A stretch of DNA of 64,000 nucleotides. It comes from Acidobacteriota bacterium. GTDB taxonomy: Bacteria; Acidobacteriota; Terriglobia; Terriglobales; Acidobacteriaceae. The stretch lies in assembly GCA_021780315.1 (NCBI GenBank), contig JAJXYY010000042.1, forward strand, positions 868,001-932,000, in the 5' to 3' direction. This document shows, in pieces, positions 44,451 through 54,034 of the stretch. The position numbers and the translations under genes are program-made. A model generated the notes under the pieces. It saw nothing but the letters and a program-made list of their open reading frames with translations. It was not told where the DNA came from and searched no databases. Each line of letters opens with the position of its first letter. Positions within the stretch are counted from its first letter, which is position 1.

Positions 44451-45110
44451 ATGAATCGCAATCTTGCTCTTGTGTGTGTCCTAGCGAGTGGTTTTACAAC
44501 CCTTAGCAGCTTTGCGCAGGCTCCTGCCGCGCCTGCTGCACCAACCGCTCCAACGTCGGTGGCGCCTCAGGCGGTTGCTGCGAAGATTGCGTTGATTCAT
44601 TTTGAGCAGACTGCAGCGGCAACGAATGAAGGCCAGCGCAGCTTGTTGGATTTGCAGACGAAGTATGAGCCGCGGCGGGCGAAGCTGGAAGCATTGGGGA
44701 GCGAGATTGAGACGCTGACGAAGCAGTTGCAGAGTGCGCCTGCGACGATGGCGGAGACGGAACGTGCTTCGCGGCAGCGTGCGATCGAGACGAAGCAGAA
44801 GCAATATCAGCGGGATGGCGAGGATGCCCAGGCTGCGTATGCGGCTGATTTGCAGGAAGCGATCTCGAAGATTGCGCGGAAGCTGGGTCCTGTCGTGGTT
44901 CAGTACGTTCAGCAGAATGGGTACACGATGTTGTTGGACAATACCGGTCAGCAGGGCGGGATGACGGTGTTGTGGACTTTGCCGGGCATTGATATCTCGG
45001 AAGCGATTGTAGCGGCCTATAACACTGTGTCTGGCGTTGCCGCGCCGGTGGTTTCGGCTCCTTCGGCGAGCCGTCCGAAGCCTACTGCGAAGCCAGCGGC
45101 GACGAAGTAG
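44451..45110 (+). CDS. Skp/OmpH-family periplasmic chaperone, copy 1
   Basis: A 219-residue protein with a signal peptide (ending SSFAQ). An Ala/Pro-rich linker precedes the OmpH domain: AKIALIHFEQ, a long charged coiled coil from about residue 60 to 140, and a closing QYVQQNGYTMLLD strand. Skp shields unfolded outer-membrane proteins in the periplasm. AGGAG lies 13 bases before the ATG. A second copy with the same layout follows 156 bases downstream. Confidence 0.85.
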   Translation: MNRNLALVCVLASGFTTLSSFAQAPAAPAAPTAPTSVAPQAVAAKIALIHFEQTAAATNEGQRSLLDLQTKYEPRRAKLEALGSEIETLTKQLQSAPATMAETERASRQRAIETKQKQYQRDGEDAQAAYAADLQEAISKIARKLGPVVVQYVQQNGYTMLLDNTGQQGGMTVLWTLPGIDISEAIVAAYNTVSGVAAPVVSAPSASRPKPTAKPAATK

Positions 45111-45266
45111 CTGGTGATATTACGAGCTGATATTTTCGATATGATTTAGAGGAATGGTTGAGTAAGAGCAGCGGGCTTTTTCCAGTGGTTCAGAAAAGTC
45201 TACTGGGCGGAGTTGCAAAGACGAAGTATCGAAATGAACGTTTTCTCAAGGAGTAATACAGATCGC

Positions 45267-45953
45267 ATGAATCGCACTCTTGTACTTGTCACCGCCCTTA
45301 GCGCGGGATTAACGACCGTCGCCGGGGTGGCCCAGACTGCTGGACCCCAGGCACCTGCTGCTCCTGCACCACAGCCCGCCGCTGCACCGGTAGTGCCGCA
45401 GGCGATTCCGGCGAAGATTGCCCTGATTGCGTTTGAGCAGGCGGTTTTTGCGACGAACGAAGGTCAGCGCAGCGTGCAGGATGTGCAGAAGAAGTATGAG
45501 CCGAAGAAGGCGCAGATCGATACGCTGGCGCAGGAAGTGGACTCGCTGAAGAAGCAACTGCAGAGTGCACCGGCGACGTTGAGCGATGAAGAGCGCGCGG
45601 CGCGTTTGAAGTCGATTGACACGAAAGAGAAGCAGTTGAATCGCGATGCGGAAGATGCGCAGACTGCGTACAACGCCGACCTACAGGAAGCGTATGCGAA
45701 GCTGGCCCAGAAGGTAAGCACGTCGATGCGGACGTATGCAGCCCAAAATGGTTACACGCTGGTTCTGGACGTGAGCAATCAGCAGAGCGCGGTGATGTGG
45801 GCCCTGCCGAATACGGATGTGACGCAGGCGGTTGTGGATGCGTACAACGTATCTTCTGGCGTTGCGGCACCGGCACCGGCAGCACCTTCGGCGAGCCGTC
45901 CGCGTCCAGCGGCGAGCGCTCCGAAGCCGGCAGCGGCAGCCCCCAAGAAGTAG
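45267..45953 (+). CDS. Skp/OmpH-family periplasmic chaperone, copy 2
   Basis: A 228-residue paralog of the preceding gene: signal peptide, Ala/Pro linker, AKIALIAFEQ, coiled coil and YAAQNGYTLVLD correspond in order. AGGAG again lies 13 bases before the ATG at 45267, matching copy 1, which is why I chose this start over an ATG at 45234. The C-terminal tail is rich in Ala, Pro and Lys. A terminator follows at 46003. The two copies look like an old tandem duplication. Confidence 0.85.
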   Translation: MNRTLVLVTALSAGLTTVAGVAQTAGPQAPAAPAPQPAAAPVVPQAIPAKIALIAFEQAVFATNEGQRSVQDVQKKYEPKKAQIDTLAQEVDSLKKQLQSAPATLSDEERAARLKSIDTKEKQLNRDAEDAQTAYNADLQEAYAKLAQKVSTSMRTYAAQNGYTLVLDVSNQQSAVMWALPNTDVTQAVVDAYNVSSGVAAPAPAAPSASRPRPAASAPKPAAAAPKK

Positions 45954-46002
45954 TACAACGAAGAACGGATCAACCGGTTTTCGTTGTGGATATGGCCTAT
46001 CG

Positions 46003-46032
46003 AAAGGAGACCTCTGCGGAGGTCTCCTTTTT
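46003..46032 (+). terminator. Rho-independent terminator after the second Skp gene
   Basis: AAAGGAGACCTC and GAGGTCTCCTTT form a perfect 12-bp stem with loop TGCG, running into TTTTTG. The following gap to lepA (to 46402) shows no gene. It holds two DnaA-box-like words (46056-46064 and 46068-46076) and an imperfect TTCCGGTG/CACCGGAA hairpin near 46309-46346. Confidence 0.85.
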
Positions 46033-46402
46033 GTGTGTCTCGGGGCGGCTGTATTTGTGGAAAAAACTGTGGATTATGTCGACCAGATAACTGAATCCTG
46101 TGCAATTGGGAGCGAATTGCTGTGCGTGGCTGGTTGGAGAGGGTGCAGTAAGGTGTATGAATTGAGCAGGTTGTGAGCGACTATCGCACACGGTCTGGAT
46201 TCTTGCGGTGGTGGCAGGGGAAGCGATTGGATTTGAACGGTTTCCACAGACGGAGATTACACGCAGGTTACAGATTGCGGTGGGGGCTGGGTATTTGGGA
46301 GTGATTTGTTCCGGTGGCGGGTGAGTAAAATCGCGCTCACCGGAAGGTTGTAACCAGATTTGATTTTGGCGTTGTCTGGGCGCGATTGGCGCTGCTTTGC
46401 CG

Positions 46403-48205
46403 CTATTCTTCCCCGACTTTGAGAACGGCTAGGAAGGCTTCCTGGGGGATGTCGACTTTGCCGATACGCTTCATGCGTTTCTTGCCCTCTTTTTGTTTGT
46501 CGAGGAGTTTGCGTTTGCGGGAGATGTCTCCGCCGTAGCATTTTGCGATGACGTTTTTGCGTATGGCGGTGACGGTTTCGCGTGCGATGACCTTGGCGCC
46601 GATGGCGGCCTGGATGGCGACTTCGAACATCTGTCGGGGGATGAGTTCGCGCATTTTGGAGACGAGGGCGCGGCCGCGGTCGTAGGCGAAGTCGCGGTGG
46701 ACGATGATGGAGAGCGCGTCGACGGGTTCGCCGCCGATGAGGATGTCCATCTTGACCATGGGGGAGACCCAGGTGCCGGCAAGGTTGTAGTCGAGCGAGG
46801 CGTAACCGCGGGAGACGGACTTGAGGCGGTCGTAGAAGTCGAGGACGATCTCGTTGAGGGGCAGTTCGTAGGTGAGCATGACGCGGGTCTCGGAGACGTA
46901 TTCGATGTTCTGCTGGCGTCCTCGTTTGTCTTCGACGAGTTTGAGGATGTTGCCGACGTACTCCTCGTTGGTGAGGATTTTGGCGATGATGACTGGCTCT
47001 TCGATGGACTCGATCTCGGAGGGGTCGGGCCAGCGGGAGGGGTTATCGACCTCAATGACGGAGCCGTCGGTGAGGGTGATTTTGTAGCGGACCCCGGGCG
47101 CGGTGGTGATGAGGTCGAGGTCGTACTCGCGTTCGAGGCGTTCCTGGATGATTTCGAGGTGGAGGAGTCCGAGGAAGCCGCAGCGGAAGCCGAAGCCGAG
47201 GGCGACGGAGGACTCGGGTTCGAAGGAGAAGCTGGCGTCGTTGAGGCGGAGTTTTTCGAGCGCGTCGCGTAGCATGCCGTGGGCGTGGGAGTCTACGGTG
47301 TAGAGTCCGGCGAAGACCATGGACTTGATGTCTTCGAAGCCAGGGAGGGCCTCGGCGCAGGGGCGGTCGACCTCGGTGATGGTGTCTCCGACTTTGGTGT
47401 CGGCTACGTTTTTGATGGTGGCGACGAAGAAGCCTACTTCACCGGCGGTGAGTTCGGCGATCTCTACGGGCTTGGGGGTCATGATGCCCATGGAGTCGAC
47501 TTCGAAGCGGCGGTCGTTGGACATGACCTTGATCTTCATGCCCTTGCGGAGCTTGCCGTTGATGATGCGGGCGAGGACGATGACGCCTTTGTAGGGGTCG
47601 AACCAGGAGTCGAAGATGAGGGCCTGGAGGGGGGCCTCGGGGTCGCCTTGCGGGGGCGGCAGCAGGGTAACGACGGCTTCGAGGATGTTGGCCACGTTGA
47701 GGCCGGTCTTGGCGGAGACGGCGATGGCGTCGTCGGCGGGGAGGCCGACGGATTTCTCGATCATGGCCTTGGTGCGTTCGATGTCTGCGCTGGGGAGATC
47801 GATCTTGTTGATGATGGGGATGATTTCGAGGCCGTTGGAGATGGCGAGGTAGGCGTTGGCGAGGGTTTGGGCTTCTACGCCCTGGGAGGCATCGACGACG
47901 AGGAGGGCGCCTTCGCAGGAGGCGAGGGAGCGGGAGACTTCGTAGGAGAAGTCGACGTGTCCGGGGGTGTCGATGAGGTTGAGCTGGTAGGTTTCGCCGT
48001 CGTGGGCCTGGTACATCATGCGGACGGTGTGGGCCTTGATGGTGATGCCGCGTTCGCGCTCGAGGTCCATGGCGTCGAGGACCTGCGCCTGCATCTCGCG
48101 GGCGGTGAGGGAGCCGGTGAGCTCGAGGAGCCGGTCGGAGAGGGTGGACTTGCCGTGGTCGATGTGCGCGATGATCGCGAAGTTGCGGATGTGGCTTGGA
48201 TCCAT
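46403..48205 (-). CDS. lepA: Elongation factor 4 (LepA)
   Basis: A 600-residue translational GTPase. G1 is [10 protein letters not shown]3 is DTPGHVDF, and G4 IINKIDLP. Domains II-V follow, with the LepA-specific C-terminal domain ([26 protein letters not shown]-type basic end [16 protein letters not shown]). It can back-translocate ribosomes and helps in initiation or under ionic stress. Length and start are as usual. Confidence 0.96.
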   Translation of the reverse strand: MDPSHIRNFAIIAHIDHGKSTLSDRLLELTGSLTAREMQAQVLDAMDLERERGITIKAHTVRMMYQAHDGETYQLNLIDTPGHVDFSYEVSRSLASCEGALLVVDASQGVEAQTLANAYLAISNGLEIIPIINKIDLPSADIERTKAMIEKSVGLPADDAIAVSAKTGLNVANILEAVVTLLPPPQGDPEAPLQALIFDSWFDPYKGVIVLARIINGKLRKGMKIKVMSNDRRFEVDSMGIMTPKPVEIAELTAGEVGFFVATIKNVADTKVGDTITEVDRPCAEALPGFEDIKSMVFAGLYTVDSHAHGMLRDALEKLRLNDASFSFEPESSVALGFGFRCGFLGLLHLEIIQERLEREYDLDLITTAPGVRYKITLTDGSVIEVDNPSRWPDPSEIESIEEPVIIAKILTNEEYVGNILKLVEDKRGRQQNIEYVSETRVMLTYELPLNEIVLDFYDRLKSVSRGYASLDYNLAGTWVSPMVKMDILIGGEPVDALSIIVHRDFAYDRGRALVSKMRELIPRQMFEVAIQAAIGAKVIARETVTAIRKNVIAKCYGGDISRKRKLLDKQKEGKKRMKRIGKVDIPQEAFLAVLKVGEE

Positions 48206-48308
48206 TGGGGGTGCAGTGAGCCTCAGTATTCCATCTTAACACTGGTGAGCGTGCGGGATGGGTGTTGATGCGGCGGGACTGGGCGGTTATTCCGCTGGCG
48301 CGAGTGGG

Positions 48309-48893
48309 TTATTCGCCGAGCAGTTTGAGCACCGCGGCCTGGGCCTCGGTGATGGCGATTTTGGGGGTGAGGCCGTAGGTGCGGGGATAGGCGAGCAGCA
48401 TCATGTTCATTCCGTGGATGCAGGCGAGGACCTGGCGGAGGCGCTGGCTGACGAGGTCGTTGGGGGTGTGGGGCGGGAGTTGGGAGCGGATGTCGTCCTG
48501 CAGGCGTTGCAGAAGGGCCTGGGCGAGGGGTTCGCGGAGTGCCTGGGCGTGGGGATCGGGCAGGGGCATCATCATGGAGATGCGATAGTGCTCGGGATAT
48601 TTGACGGCGAAGGAGATGGTGGACCGTACTAACTGTAGGATGCGTTCGCGCGGGTGGGTGAGGCCGGCGATGGTTCGATTGACACGGGATGCGAAGCGCT
48701 CGTAGGCTTCCGCGCAGAGATAGCGGATGAGATCGTCCTTGTCTTTGAAGTGGCGGTACATGGCCATCTGGGAGCAGCCGGCGAGGTCGGCGATGCGGCG
48801 CATGGAGACGCTTTGGTATCCGTGTTCGGCGAAGAGGGCGCTGGCGGCGTCGATGATACGGGTTCTGAGGTCGGGGCTGGGTGTCGGTTTCAT
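48309..48893 (-). CDS. TetR/AcrR-family transcriptional repressor
   Basis: A 194-residue regulator. The N-terminal helix-turn-helix reads IIDAASALFAEHGYQSVSMR then IADLAGCSQMAMYRHFKDKD. The C-terminal ligand domain is not assignable. It is divergent from the efflux operon, with the start codons about 65 bases apart. A 33-bp palindrome between them is its probable operator. It therefore likely represses both itself and the efflux genes until an inducer binds. Confidence 0.9.
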   Translation of the reverse strand: MKPTPSPDLRTRIIDAASALFAEHGYQSVSMRRIADLAGCSQMAMYRHFKDKDDLIRYLCAEAYERFASRVNRTIAGLTHPRERILQLVRSTISFAVKYPEHYRISMMMPLPDPHAQALREPLAQALLQRLQDDIRSQLPPHTPNDLVSQRLRQVLACIHGMNMMLLAYPRTYGLTPKIAITEAQAAVLKLLGE

Positions 48894-48910
48894 GGAGTGC
48901 GTCCTTCCGG

Positions 48911-48939
48911 TTGCTTACAGTGTACACATTGTTTACACT
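48911..48939 (+). promoter_or_regulatory. Promoter of the efflux operon, overlapped by the operator
   Basis: TTGCTT (48911-48916) and TACACT (48934-48939) are 17 bases apart. The palindrome is nearly symmetric, so an equivalent CTGCTT/TACACT pair lies on the other strand for the tetR gene. Both boxes lie within or touch the operator arms, so a bound repressor would block RNA polymerase on both sides. Confidence 0.5.
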
Positions 48940-48945
48940 GTAAGC
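48913..48945. promoter_or_regulatory. 33-bp palindromic TetR operator
   Basis: GCTTACAGTGTA and TACACTGTAAGC are perfect 12-bp inverted arms with a 9-base spacer. It sits in the 64-base gap between the divergent tetR and efflux genes, and the ribosome site AGGAG of the TolC-like gene follows directly. Confidence 0.8.
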
Positions 48946-48957
48946 AGGAGCTTGACG

Positions 48958-50433
48958 ATGCGAAGTCGAATAGGCGATGGTTCGGGGTATTGGCGGGGGG
49001 TGGTTGCGGCGGGGGTGTGCCTGTGGCTGCTGCCGGCATTGGCCGGGCTGGCGCAGTGCCGCAGTGCGCTGACGACGGTGTCGCAAGCGACGGCTTGTTT
49101 ACAGGAGCAGCCTGTGACGACGCCGACTGTGGCGATGGATGCGGGCAAGGCGTATACGCTGGCCGAGCTGATCGACATTGCGGAGCAGAACAGTCCGAAG
49201 GGGCGGATTGCGTGGGAGCGGGCGAAGCAGGCGGCCGAGCGCAACGGGATAGCGCGGGATCTGTACCTGCCGGTGCTGGCGAGCGATACGTTGTTTGCGG
49301 ATGAGCGGATCATCAATCCGTTTCCGAAGCCACTGGCGCCGCGGGGTTATGTGATGGTGGAGATACCTACGGTTCAACCGGAGGTGAAGTTGAGCTATCT
49401 GCTGTTCGACTTTGGTGGCCGGGAGGCGAAGGTGGACGCGGCTGCTGCGGCGCGGTTGCAGGGGAGCGCGACGCTGCTGCGGGTGAATCAGGAGGTGGCG
49501 TTTCAGGTGTCGCAGGGGTACTACCGGGTACTGACGGCGGAGGGCCGGTTGCGGGCTGCGGATGAGATTCTGCAGACGGCAAAGACGGTGCAGGATGCGG
49601 CGGAGCAGCAGTTGCAGAATGGGCGGTCGACGCTGCCGGATGTGTTGAATGCGCGTGCGGCTACGGCGCAATCGGCGTATGAGCGGGAGAGTGCGGAGGG
49701 CGATCTGCGGACTGCGAAGGTGCTGTTGCGGGAGGCGATCGGAGTGGAGCCATCGCCGGAGATTGCGATCCGGGACGATGGGAGTGCGGCATTGCCGACG
49801 GAGTTGACGGCGTCGATTGACGAGTTGGTGCAGAAGGCGTTTGCGGAGCGTCCTGACCTGCTGGCGCGGATGCAGGAGATACGGGTGGCGCATGATGAGG
49901 TGCGGCGTGCGCGAGCGGCGTATCTTCCGTCGGTGGGTCTGGAGGCGTCGGCGGCGCAGACGTCTTTGTGGCCGACGGCGGACTATGGCGAGTTGGGGAA
50001 TGTGAGTCAGGCGACATGGATGGCTGGGGTGAGTGTACGGTGGGAGCTGTTCAACCGGGCGCGGAAGCATGAGTCCGCGATTGCGGCGTCGCATGAGCGG
50101 CAGGCGGGAGAAGAGTTGCGGGAGAGTCGGGATGCGGTGACGCGGGATGTGTGGAGTGCGTACATCAGCTACCAGACGGCGCAGCGAAAGAATGCGGCGG
50201 CGATGGCGCTGCTGGAGGCTGCTAACCTGTCGTACACGTCGTCGCTGGATGCGTATCGGTATGGCGTAAAGAACCTGATTGATGTGGTGTCGGCGCAGCG
50301 GCAACTGGCGCAGGCGAAGCTGGCGGGGGTGCAGGCGCGCTCCGATGTTTTGATGGATGCAGTGACGGTGGACTACGCGACGGGTGTGTTGCTGCATTCG
50401 GGCATCCAAGCTGGGACGGGGAGTGTGAGATGA
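48958..50433 (+). CDS. TolC-family outer-membrane efflux protein (MdtP-like)
   Basis: A 491-residue outer-membrane channel component. A signal sequence lies in residues 10-33. Two repeats of the OEP family follow, with long helices around AYTLAELIDIAEQNSPKGRI and FQVSQGYYRVLTAEGRLRAA in the first and ARAAYLPSVGLEASAAQT in the second. It would connect to the HlyD and FUSC proteins of the same operon. The ATG at 48958 follows AGGAG by 7 bases. Confidence 0.88.
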   Translation: MRSRIGDGSGYWRGVVAAGVCLWLLPALAGLAQCRSALTTVSQATACLQEQPVTTPTVAMDAGKAYTLAELIDIAEQNSPKGRIAWERAKQAAERNGIARDLYLPVLASDTLFADERIINPFPKPLAPRGYVMVEIPTVQPEVKLSYLLFDFGGREAKVDAAAAARLQGSATLLRVNQEVAFQVSQGYYRVLTAEGRLRAADEILQTAKTVQDAAEQQLQNGRSTLPDVLNARAATAQSAYERESAEGDLRTAKVLLREAIGVEPSPEIAIRDDGSAALPTELTASIDELVQKAFAERPDLLARMQEIRVAHDEVRRARAAYLPSVGLEASAAQTSLWPTADYGELGNVSQATWMAGVSVRWELFNRARKHESAIAASHERQAGEELRESRDAVTRDVWSAYISYQTAQRKNAAAMALLEAANLSYTSSLDAYRYGVKNLIDVVSAQRQLAQAKLAGVQARSDVLMDAVTVDYATGVLLHSGIQAGTGSVR

Positions 50434-50699
50434 ACGTTGCGGGGCGCGGTGTAAGGGCATTAGCCAGCGTGATGGTGTTGCTGAGTGCGGGGTGCAGGGC
50501 TGCGCCAGCGTTCGATATCAGCGGCTCATTTTTTCCTGCGTGGATGCTGTGCCTGGCGGTTGGCATTGGGCTGACCTTTGGGGCTCGGTATGGGTTGATG
50601 CGTTTGCAGATTGCGGATGAGGTTGGTCCGCCGGCTTTGATTTATCCGTGCCTGGTGGCGTTGTTTACGTGCCTGCTGTGGCTGCTGCTGTTTCGGTGA
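50430..50699 (+). CDS. YtcA-like small membrane lipoprotein
   Basis: An 89-residue protein with a lipobox (VLLSAGC), then two membrane helices (about residues 35-55 and 68-88). This layout and the place between efflux genes match E. coli YtcA, the small protein encoded next to mdtNOP. It overlaps the TolC-like gene by four bases (ATGA). The function in any organism is unproven. Confidence 0.72.
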   Translation: MNVAGRGVRALASVMVLLSAGCRAAPAFDISGSFFPAWMLCLAVGIGLTFGARYGLMRLQIADEVGPPALIYPCLVALFTCLLWLLLFR

Positions 50700-50709
50700 A
50701 GGGATTGGG

Positions 50710-51918
50710 ATGACGTTGACGACGAGTGAAGTAGAGCGAGATGAACGCAGGCGCAAGGGCCGCGTGATCGGTGCGGCGATAGTGGTGCTGACGGTGTTGG
50801 TGGTGCTGGTGGCGGTGTGGCAGACGGATTCGCATCCGCGTACGGATGACGCGACGGTGCGGGTGAACTACATTACGGTGATTCCGGAGGTGAGCGGTCT
50901 GTTGGAGTCGCTGCCGGTCAAGGACAACCAGTATGTGAAGAAAGGCGATCTGCTGTTTTCGATTGATTGCCGTCCGTATGAGTATGTGCTGCAGCAGTCG
51001 CGTGCGAATCAAGCGCTGCTGGAGAGCCAGATTGTGGATGACCGGCGGCGGATAGCGGCGCAGGGGAGCGCGGTGGATGCGGCGCGTGCGGGGGTGCAGA
51101 GTTCGCATACGGGAGTGGCGGCTGCGGCGAGCAATATTGAGTCTGCTGCGGCTACGGTAGCGCGGGCACAGTCTGCTGCGGCGGCGGCACAGGCGCAGTT
51201 GACGCTGGCGACGGCGAATCTTGGGCGGATCGAACCGCTGCTGGCGAAGCAGTATGTGACCTATGAGCAGGTGGATCAGGCGAGGACTGCGGTTCGGGTG
51301 GCGCAGGAGAGTTACAACGGGGCTGAGTCGGCGTTGCTGCAGGCGCGGGCGCAGCAGGGGCAGGCGGTTGCGGGCAAGGCTGCGGCGGAGGCGGGGGTGT
51401 CGCAGGCGCAGGCGCATCTGGGGCAGGCGATCCATACAGTCGATACGGTGGATACGCTGCTGGCGCAGCGGCCGGTGCTGGCGGCGAAGGTGCTGGATGC
51501 GGAGTTGAATGTGGAGCGATGCCGGGTAGTGGCGCCGTTCGATGGCTATGTGACGAACCTGAATATCTCGGAGGGTGCGTATGCGCATCCGGGGGTGGCG
51601 ATGTTTACGCTGCTGGATATGCGGAACTGGTACGTGATTGCGAACTATCGCGAGTCGAAGCTGCGGTACATGAAGCCTGGGATGCACGCGGACCTGTACC
51701 TGATGGGGCATCCGGACCGACGGTTCAGCGGGACGATCGAGAGTATTGGGTATGGGGTGCTGCCGGAGGATGCGCGGGTGGCGGAAGGGCTGCCGGAGGT
51801 GGATCGGACGTTGAACTGGGTGCATCTGGCTGCGCGGTTCCCGGTGCGGATTCACGTGGACAATCCGGATCCTGAGGTGTTTCGGATGGGCGAGACGGCA
51901 GTGAGCGTGATTCGGTGA
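50710..51918 (+). CDS. HlyD-family membrane fusion protein (MdtN-like)
   Basis: A 402-residue periplasmic adaptor. One membrane helix lies at residues 18-38. Then come the split biotinyl-lipoyl halves (ITVIPEVSGLLESLPVKDNQ and CRVVAPFDGYVTNLNI), with a very long alanine-rich coiled coil between them (about residues 90-260). A beta domain follows (NWYVIANYRESKLRYM). It would bridge the inner-membrane FUSC protein and the TolC-like channel. It starts 10 bases after the YtcA-like gene. Confidence 0.9.
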   Translation: MTLTTSEVERDERRRKGRVIGAAIVVLTVLVVLVAVWQTDSHPRTDDATVRVNYITVIPEVSGLLESLPVKDNQYVKKGDLLFSIDCRPYEYVLQQSRANQALLESQIVDDRRRIAAQGSAVDAARAGVQSSHTGVAAAASNIESAAATVARAQSAAAAAQAQLTLATANLGRIEPLLAKQYVTYEQVDQARTAVRVAQESYNGAESALLQARAQQGQAVAGKAAAEAGVSQAQAHLGQAIHTVDTVDTLLAQRPVLAAKVLDAELNVERCRVVAPFDGYVTNLNISEGAYAHPGVAMFTLLDMRNWYVIANYRESKLRYMKPGMHADLYLMGHPDRRFSGTIESIGYGVLPEDARVAEGLPEVDRTLNWVHLAARFPVRIHVDNPDPEVFRMGETAVSVIR

Positions 51919-51936
51919 TGTTGCGGGTAAGGATGT

Positions 51937-53952
51937 ATGGGCGAGCGTAGCTGGCTGGACTTTATTCGCGATGAACTGGCGCCGTATCCGCAGCGGTTGA
52001 GCGGGACGCTGCGGGACACGTTGTCGGTGACGCTGGCGGTGGTACTGGTGATGACGCTGCGGGTGCATGCGGCGGCGATCGGGATCTATTACATATTTTT
52101 GCTGGCTCGGCAGACTCCGTCGCTGTCGTTTCTATCGGGTTTGCGGAGTCTGGTCTCGATTGCGGCGGGTGTTGGGAGCTGCCTGCTGCTGATTCAGATG
52201 ACGGACAACGATCCTATCGCCCGGGTGGTGGGGCTGATGGTGTGCATGGCGGCGACGGGTTTTATGCTGTCGGCGAGCAGTCTGGGAGCAGAGGCGATTG
52301 CGTTTTCGCTGTTCTGGTTTACTACGCTGGCGGGGTGGGATGGACATCGTCCGGCGGAGCAGACGGTGGAGTCGTCGTTGTGGGTGGTGGCGGCGACGGC
52401 ACTGAGCGTGGGTTGTGCGGTGGCGGTGGAGTATGTGTTTGGCGGGCAGAGTCCTGTGGTGAGCCTGAAGGAGGAGATGGAGCGTCGCCTGGAGGCGGTG
52501 GAGGAGATCTTTCGGCTGTATGCGGAGGGAGCGGGCGAGGTGTCGCTACAGGGAGTGCGGCGGCGGGTGGTGGTGTTGTCGCATGCAGGACAGCAGCGGA
52601 TGCAGCGGGTGTATGAGCGGATTGTGGAGCGGAACCTGCATACGCGGGAGTTGCCGCCGGGTACGCGGGTTCGGATTCCGATGCTGGCGGAGTTGATGGA
52701 CCTGGTGGCGGCTTTCTCGTTGGAGCACCGGAACGGGGTGGACGAGCCGCTGCGGGTTGTGTGCGGGGAGATAGCGCAGTTGTGTGGGCGGACCCGGGCG
52801 GGCGATGCCGTTGAGTCGGTGGGGTATGAGGCGTCGCATGGTGAGGACTGGCTGGGCCGGATACGGCAGACGCTGCATGAACTGAACTCGATGCCTGCGG
52901 TGGTGGAGGAGACGGAGAGCGAAGTGTTGATGACGCCGTTGACGTCGAGCCAGCAACCAATCTTTGCTGCGGATGCGTTTACCAATCCGCAGCATGTGAA
53001 TTTTGGGCTGAAGATGTCGGCTGCGGCGACGATTTGCTATGTGTTTTACAACGCTGTGGGTTGGCCCGGCATTGCGACGTCGGTGGTGACGGTGATGATT
53101 ACGGCGGTGAGTACGACGGCAGCGATGAAGCAGAAGCAGTTGTTCCGGATGCTGGGTGCGGTGCTGGGCGGCGGAATTGGGATTGTGTCGGTGAGCCTGT
53201 TGTTTCCGTCGATGGATTCGATTACGTCGCTGCTGGTGCTGGTGGCGCTGGTGACGTTTGGATCAGCGTGGATGGCACGGAGTCCGCGGACGAGCTATGT
53301 GGGGATGCAGACGGCACTGGCGTTCTACCTAGTGGCGTTCCAATCGTTTGGTGCGCCGGTGGCGATGGCACCGGCACGGGATCGTGTGGTGGGGGTGGGG
53401 CTAGGACTACTGGTGATGTGGTTTATCTTCGACCAGATATCGCCGGTACGGACGGCGTGGGCGATGCGACGGGGCTTTGCGACGCTGTTGCGGGAGACGG
53501 CGGAGTTGTTTCGAGTGGGTGCGATGGAGAAGTCCCAGGCGATCCGTCTGGCGGAGGCGAACAAGCTGCGCTACTCGGTAGGGCTGGGGATGCTGCGGTT
53601 GCGAGAGATGCATGAAGCGGTGAGCTACGAGTTTGGTGCGGACCGTGAGATGCATATGCGCGAGAGCGAGCGGATTATGCAGGCATCAATTGCTGCTGCG
53701 GCGTTGTTCTGGTCGGGGCTGGCCTCGTTGACGCAGGAGTTGGGTGAAGACGCTACGTTGCTGGCGAGGCGGCGGATGCTGGGTGAGAATCTGGAACGGA
53801 TGGCCGAGAGCTACGAGGGGCGGGGCGTGGTTGCGGTGGAGGAGCGTGGGGCCGGAGTGCCCGGGGTTCCGGTGGAGATGGTGGCGGAGGGTGCGACGGG
53901 TGCGATGGCCCGGTATCTGGAGCTGTGCGCTCTTCTGCCAGACACGGACTGA
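51937..53952 (+). CDS. FUSC-family inner-membrane transporter (MdtO-like)
   Basis: A 671-residue protein of the aromatic-acid exporter/fusaric acid resistance family. Two membrane bundles (about residues 25-170 and 345-500) flank a cytoplasmic part. It is the last gene of the tetR-controlled operon. With the HlyD and TolC partners it would form a tripartite pump for aromatic or phenolic compounds. The substrate is inferred from the family. Confidence 0.87.
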   Translation: MGERSWLDFIRDELAPYPQRLSGTLRDTLSVTLAVVLVMTLRVHAAAIGIYYIFLLARQTPSLSFLSGLRSLVSIAAGVGSCLLLIQMTDNDPIARVVGLMVCMAATGFMLSASSLGAEAIAFSLFWFTTLAGWDGHRPAEQTVESSLWVVAATALSVGCAVAVEYVFGGQSPVVSLKEEMERRLEAVEEIFRLYAEGAGEVSLQGVRRRVVVLSHAGQQRMQRVYERIVERNLHTRELPPGTRVRIPMLAELMDLVAAFSLEHRNGVDEPLRVVCGEIAQLCGRTRAGDAVESVGYEASHGEDWLGRIRQTLHELNSMPAVVEETESEVLMTPLTSSQQPIFAADAFTNPQHVNFGLKMSAAATICYVFYNAVGWPGIATSVVTVMITAVSTTAAMKQKQLFRMLGAVLGGGIGIVSVSLLFPSMDSITSLLVLVALVTFGSAWMARSPRTSYVGMQTALAFYLVAFQSFGAPVAMAPARDRVVGVGLGLLVMWFIFDQISPVRTAWAMRRGFATLLRETAELFRVGAMEKSQAIRLAEANKLRYSVGLGMLRLREMHEAVSYEFGADREMHMRESERIMQASIAAAALFWSGLASLTQELGEDATLLARRRMLGENLERMAESYEGRGVVAVEERGAGVPGVPVEMVAEGATGAMARYLELCALLPDTD

Positions 53953-54034
53953 TGCTGGTGGATCGCGAGGGAGGGACGACTGGGTGATTGGTAGAGGCTG
54001 AGCAAGGCGCTACGTCTTACAATGAATTGGGACG

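Noticed and set aside
46056..46076. Two DnaA-box-like words (TTTTCCACA and TAATCCACA on the minus strand) suggesting an origin
   Set aside because: Only two or three loose boxes, no AT-rich unwinding region, no dnaA or dnaN nearby, and no skew flip in the window.
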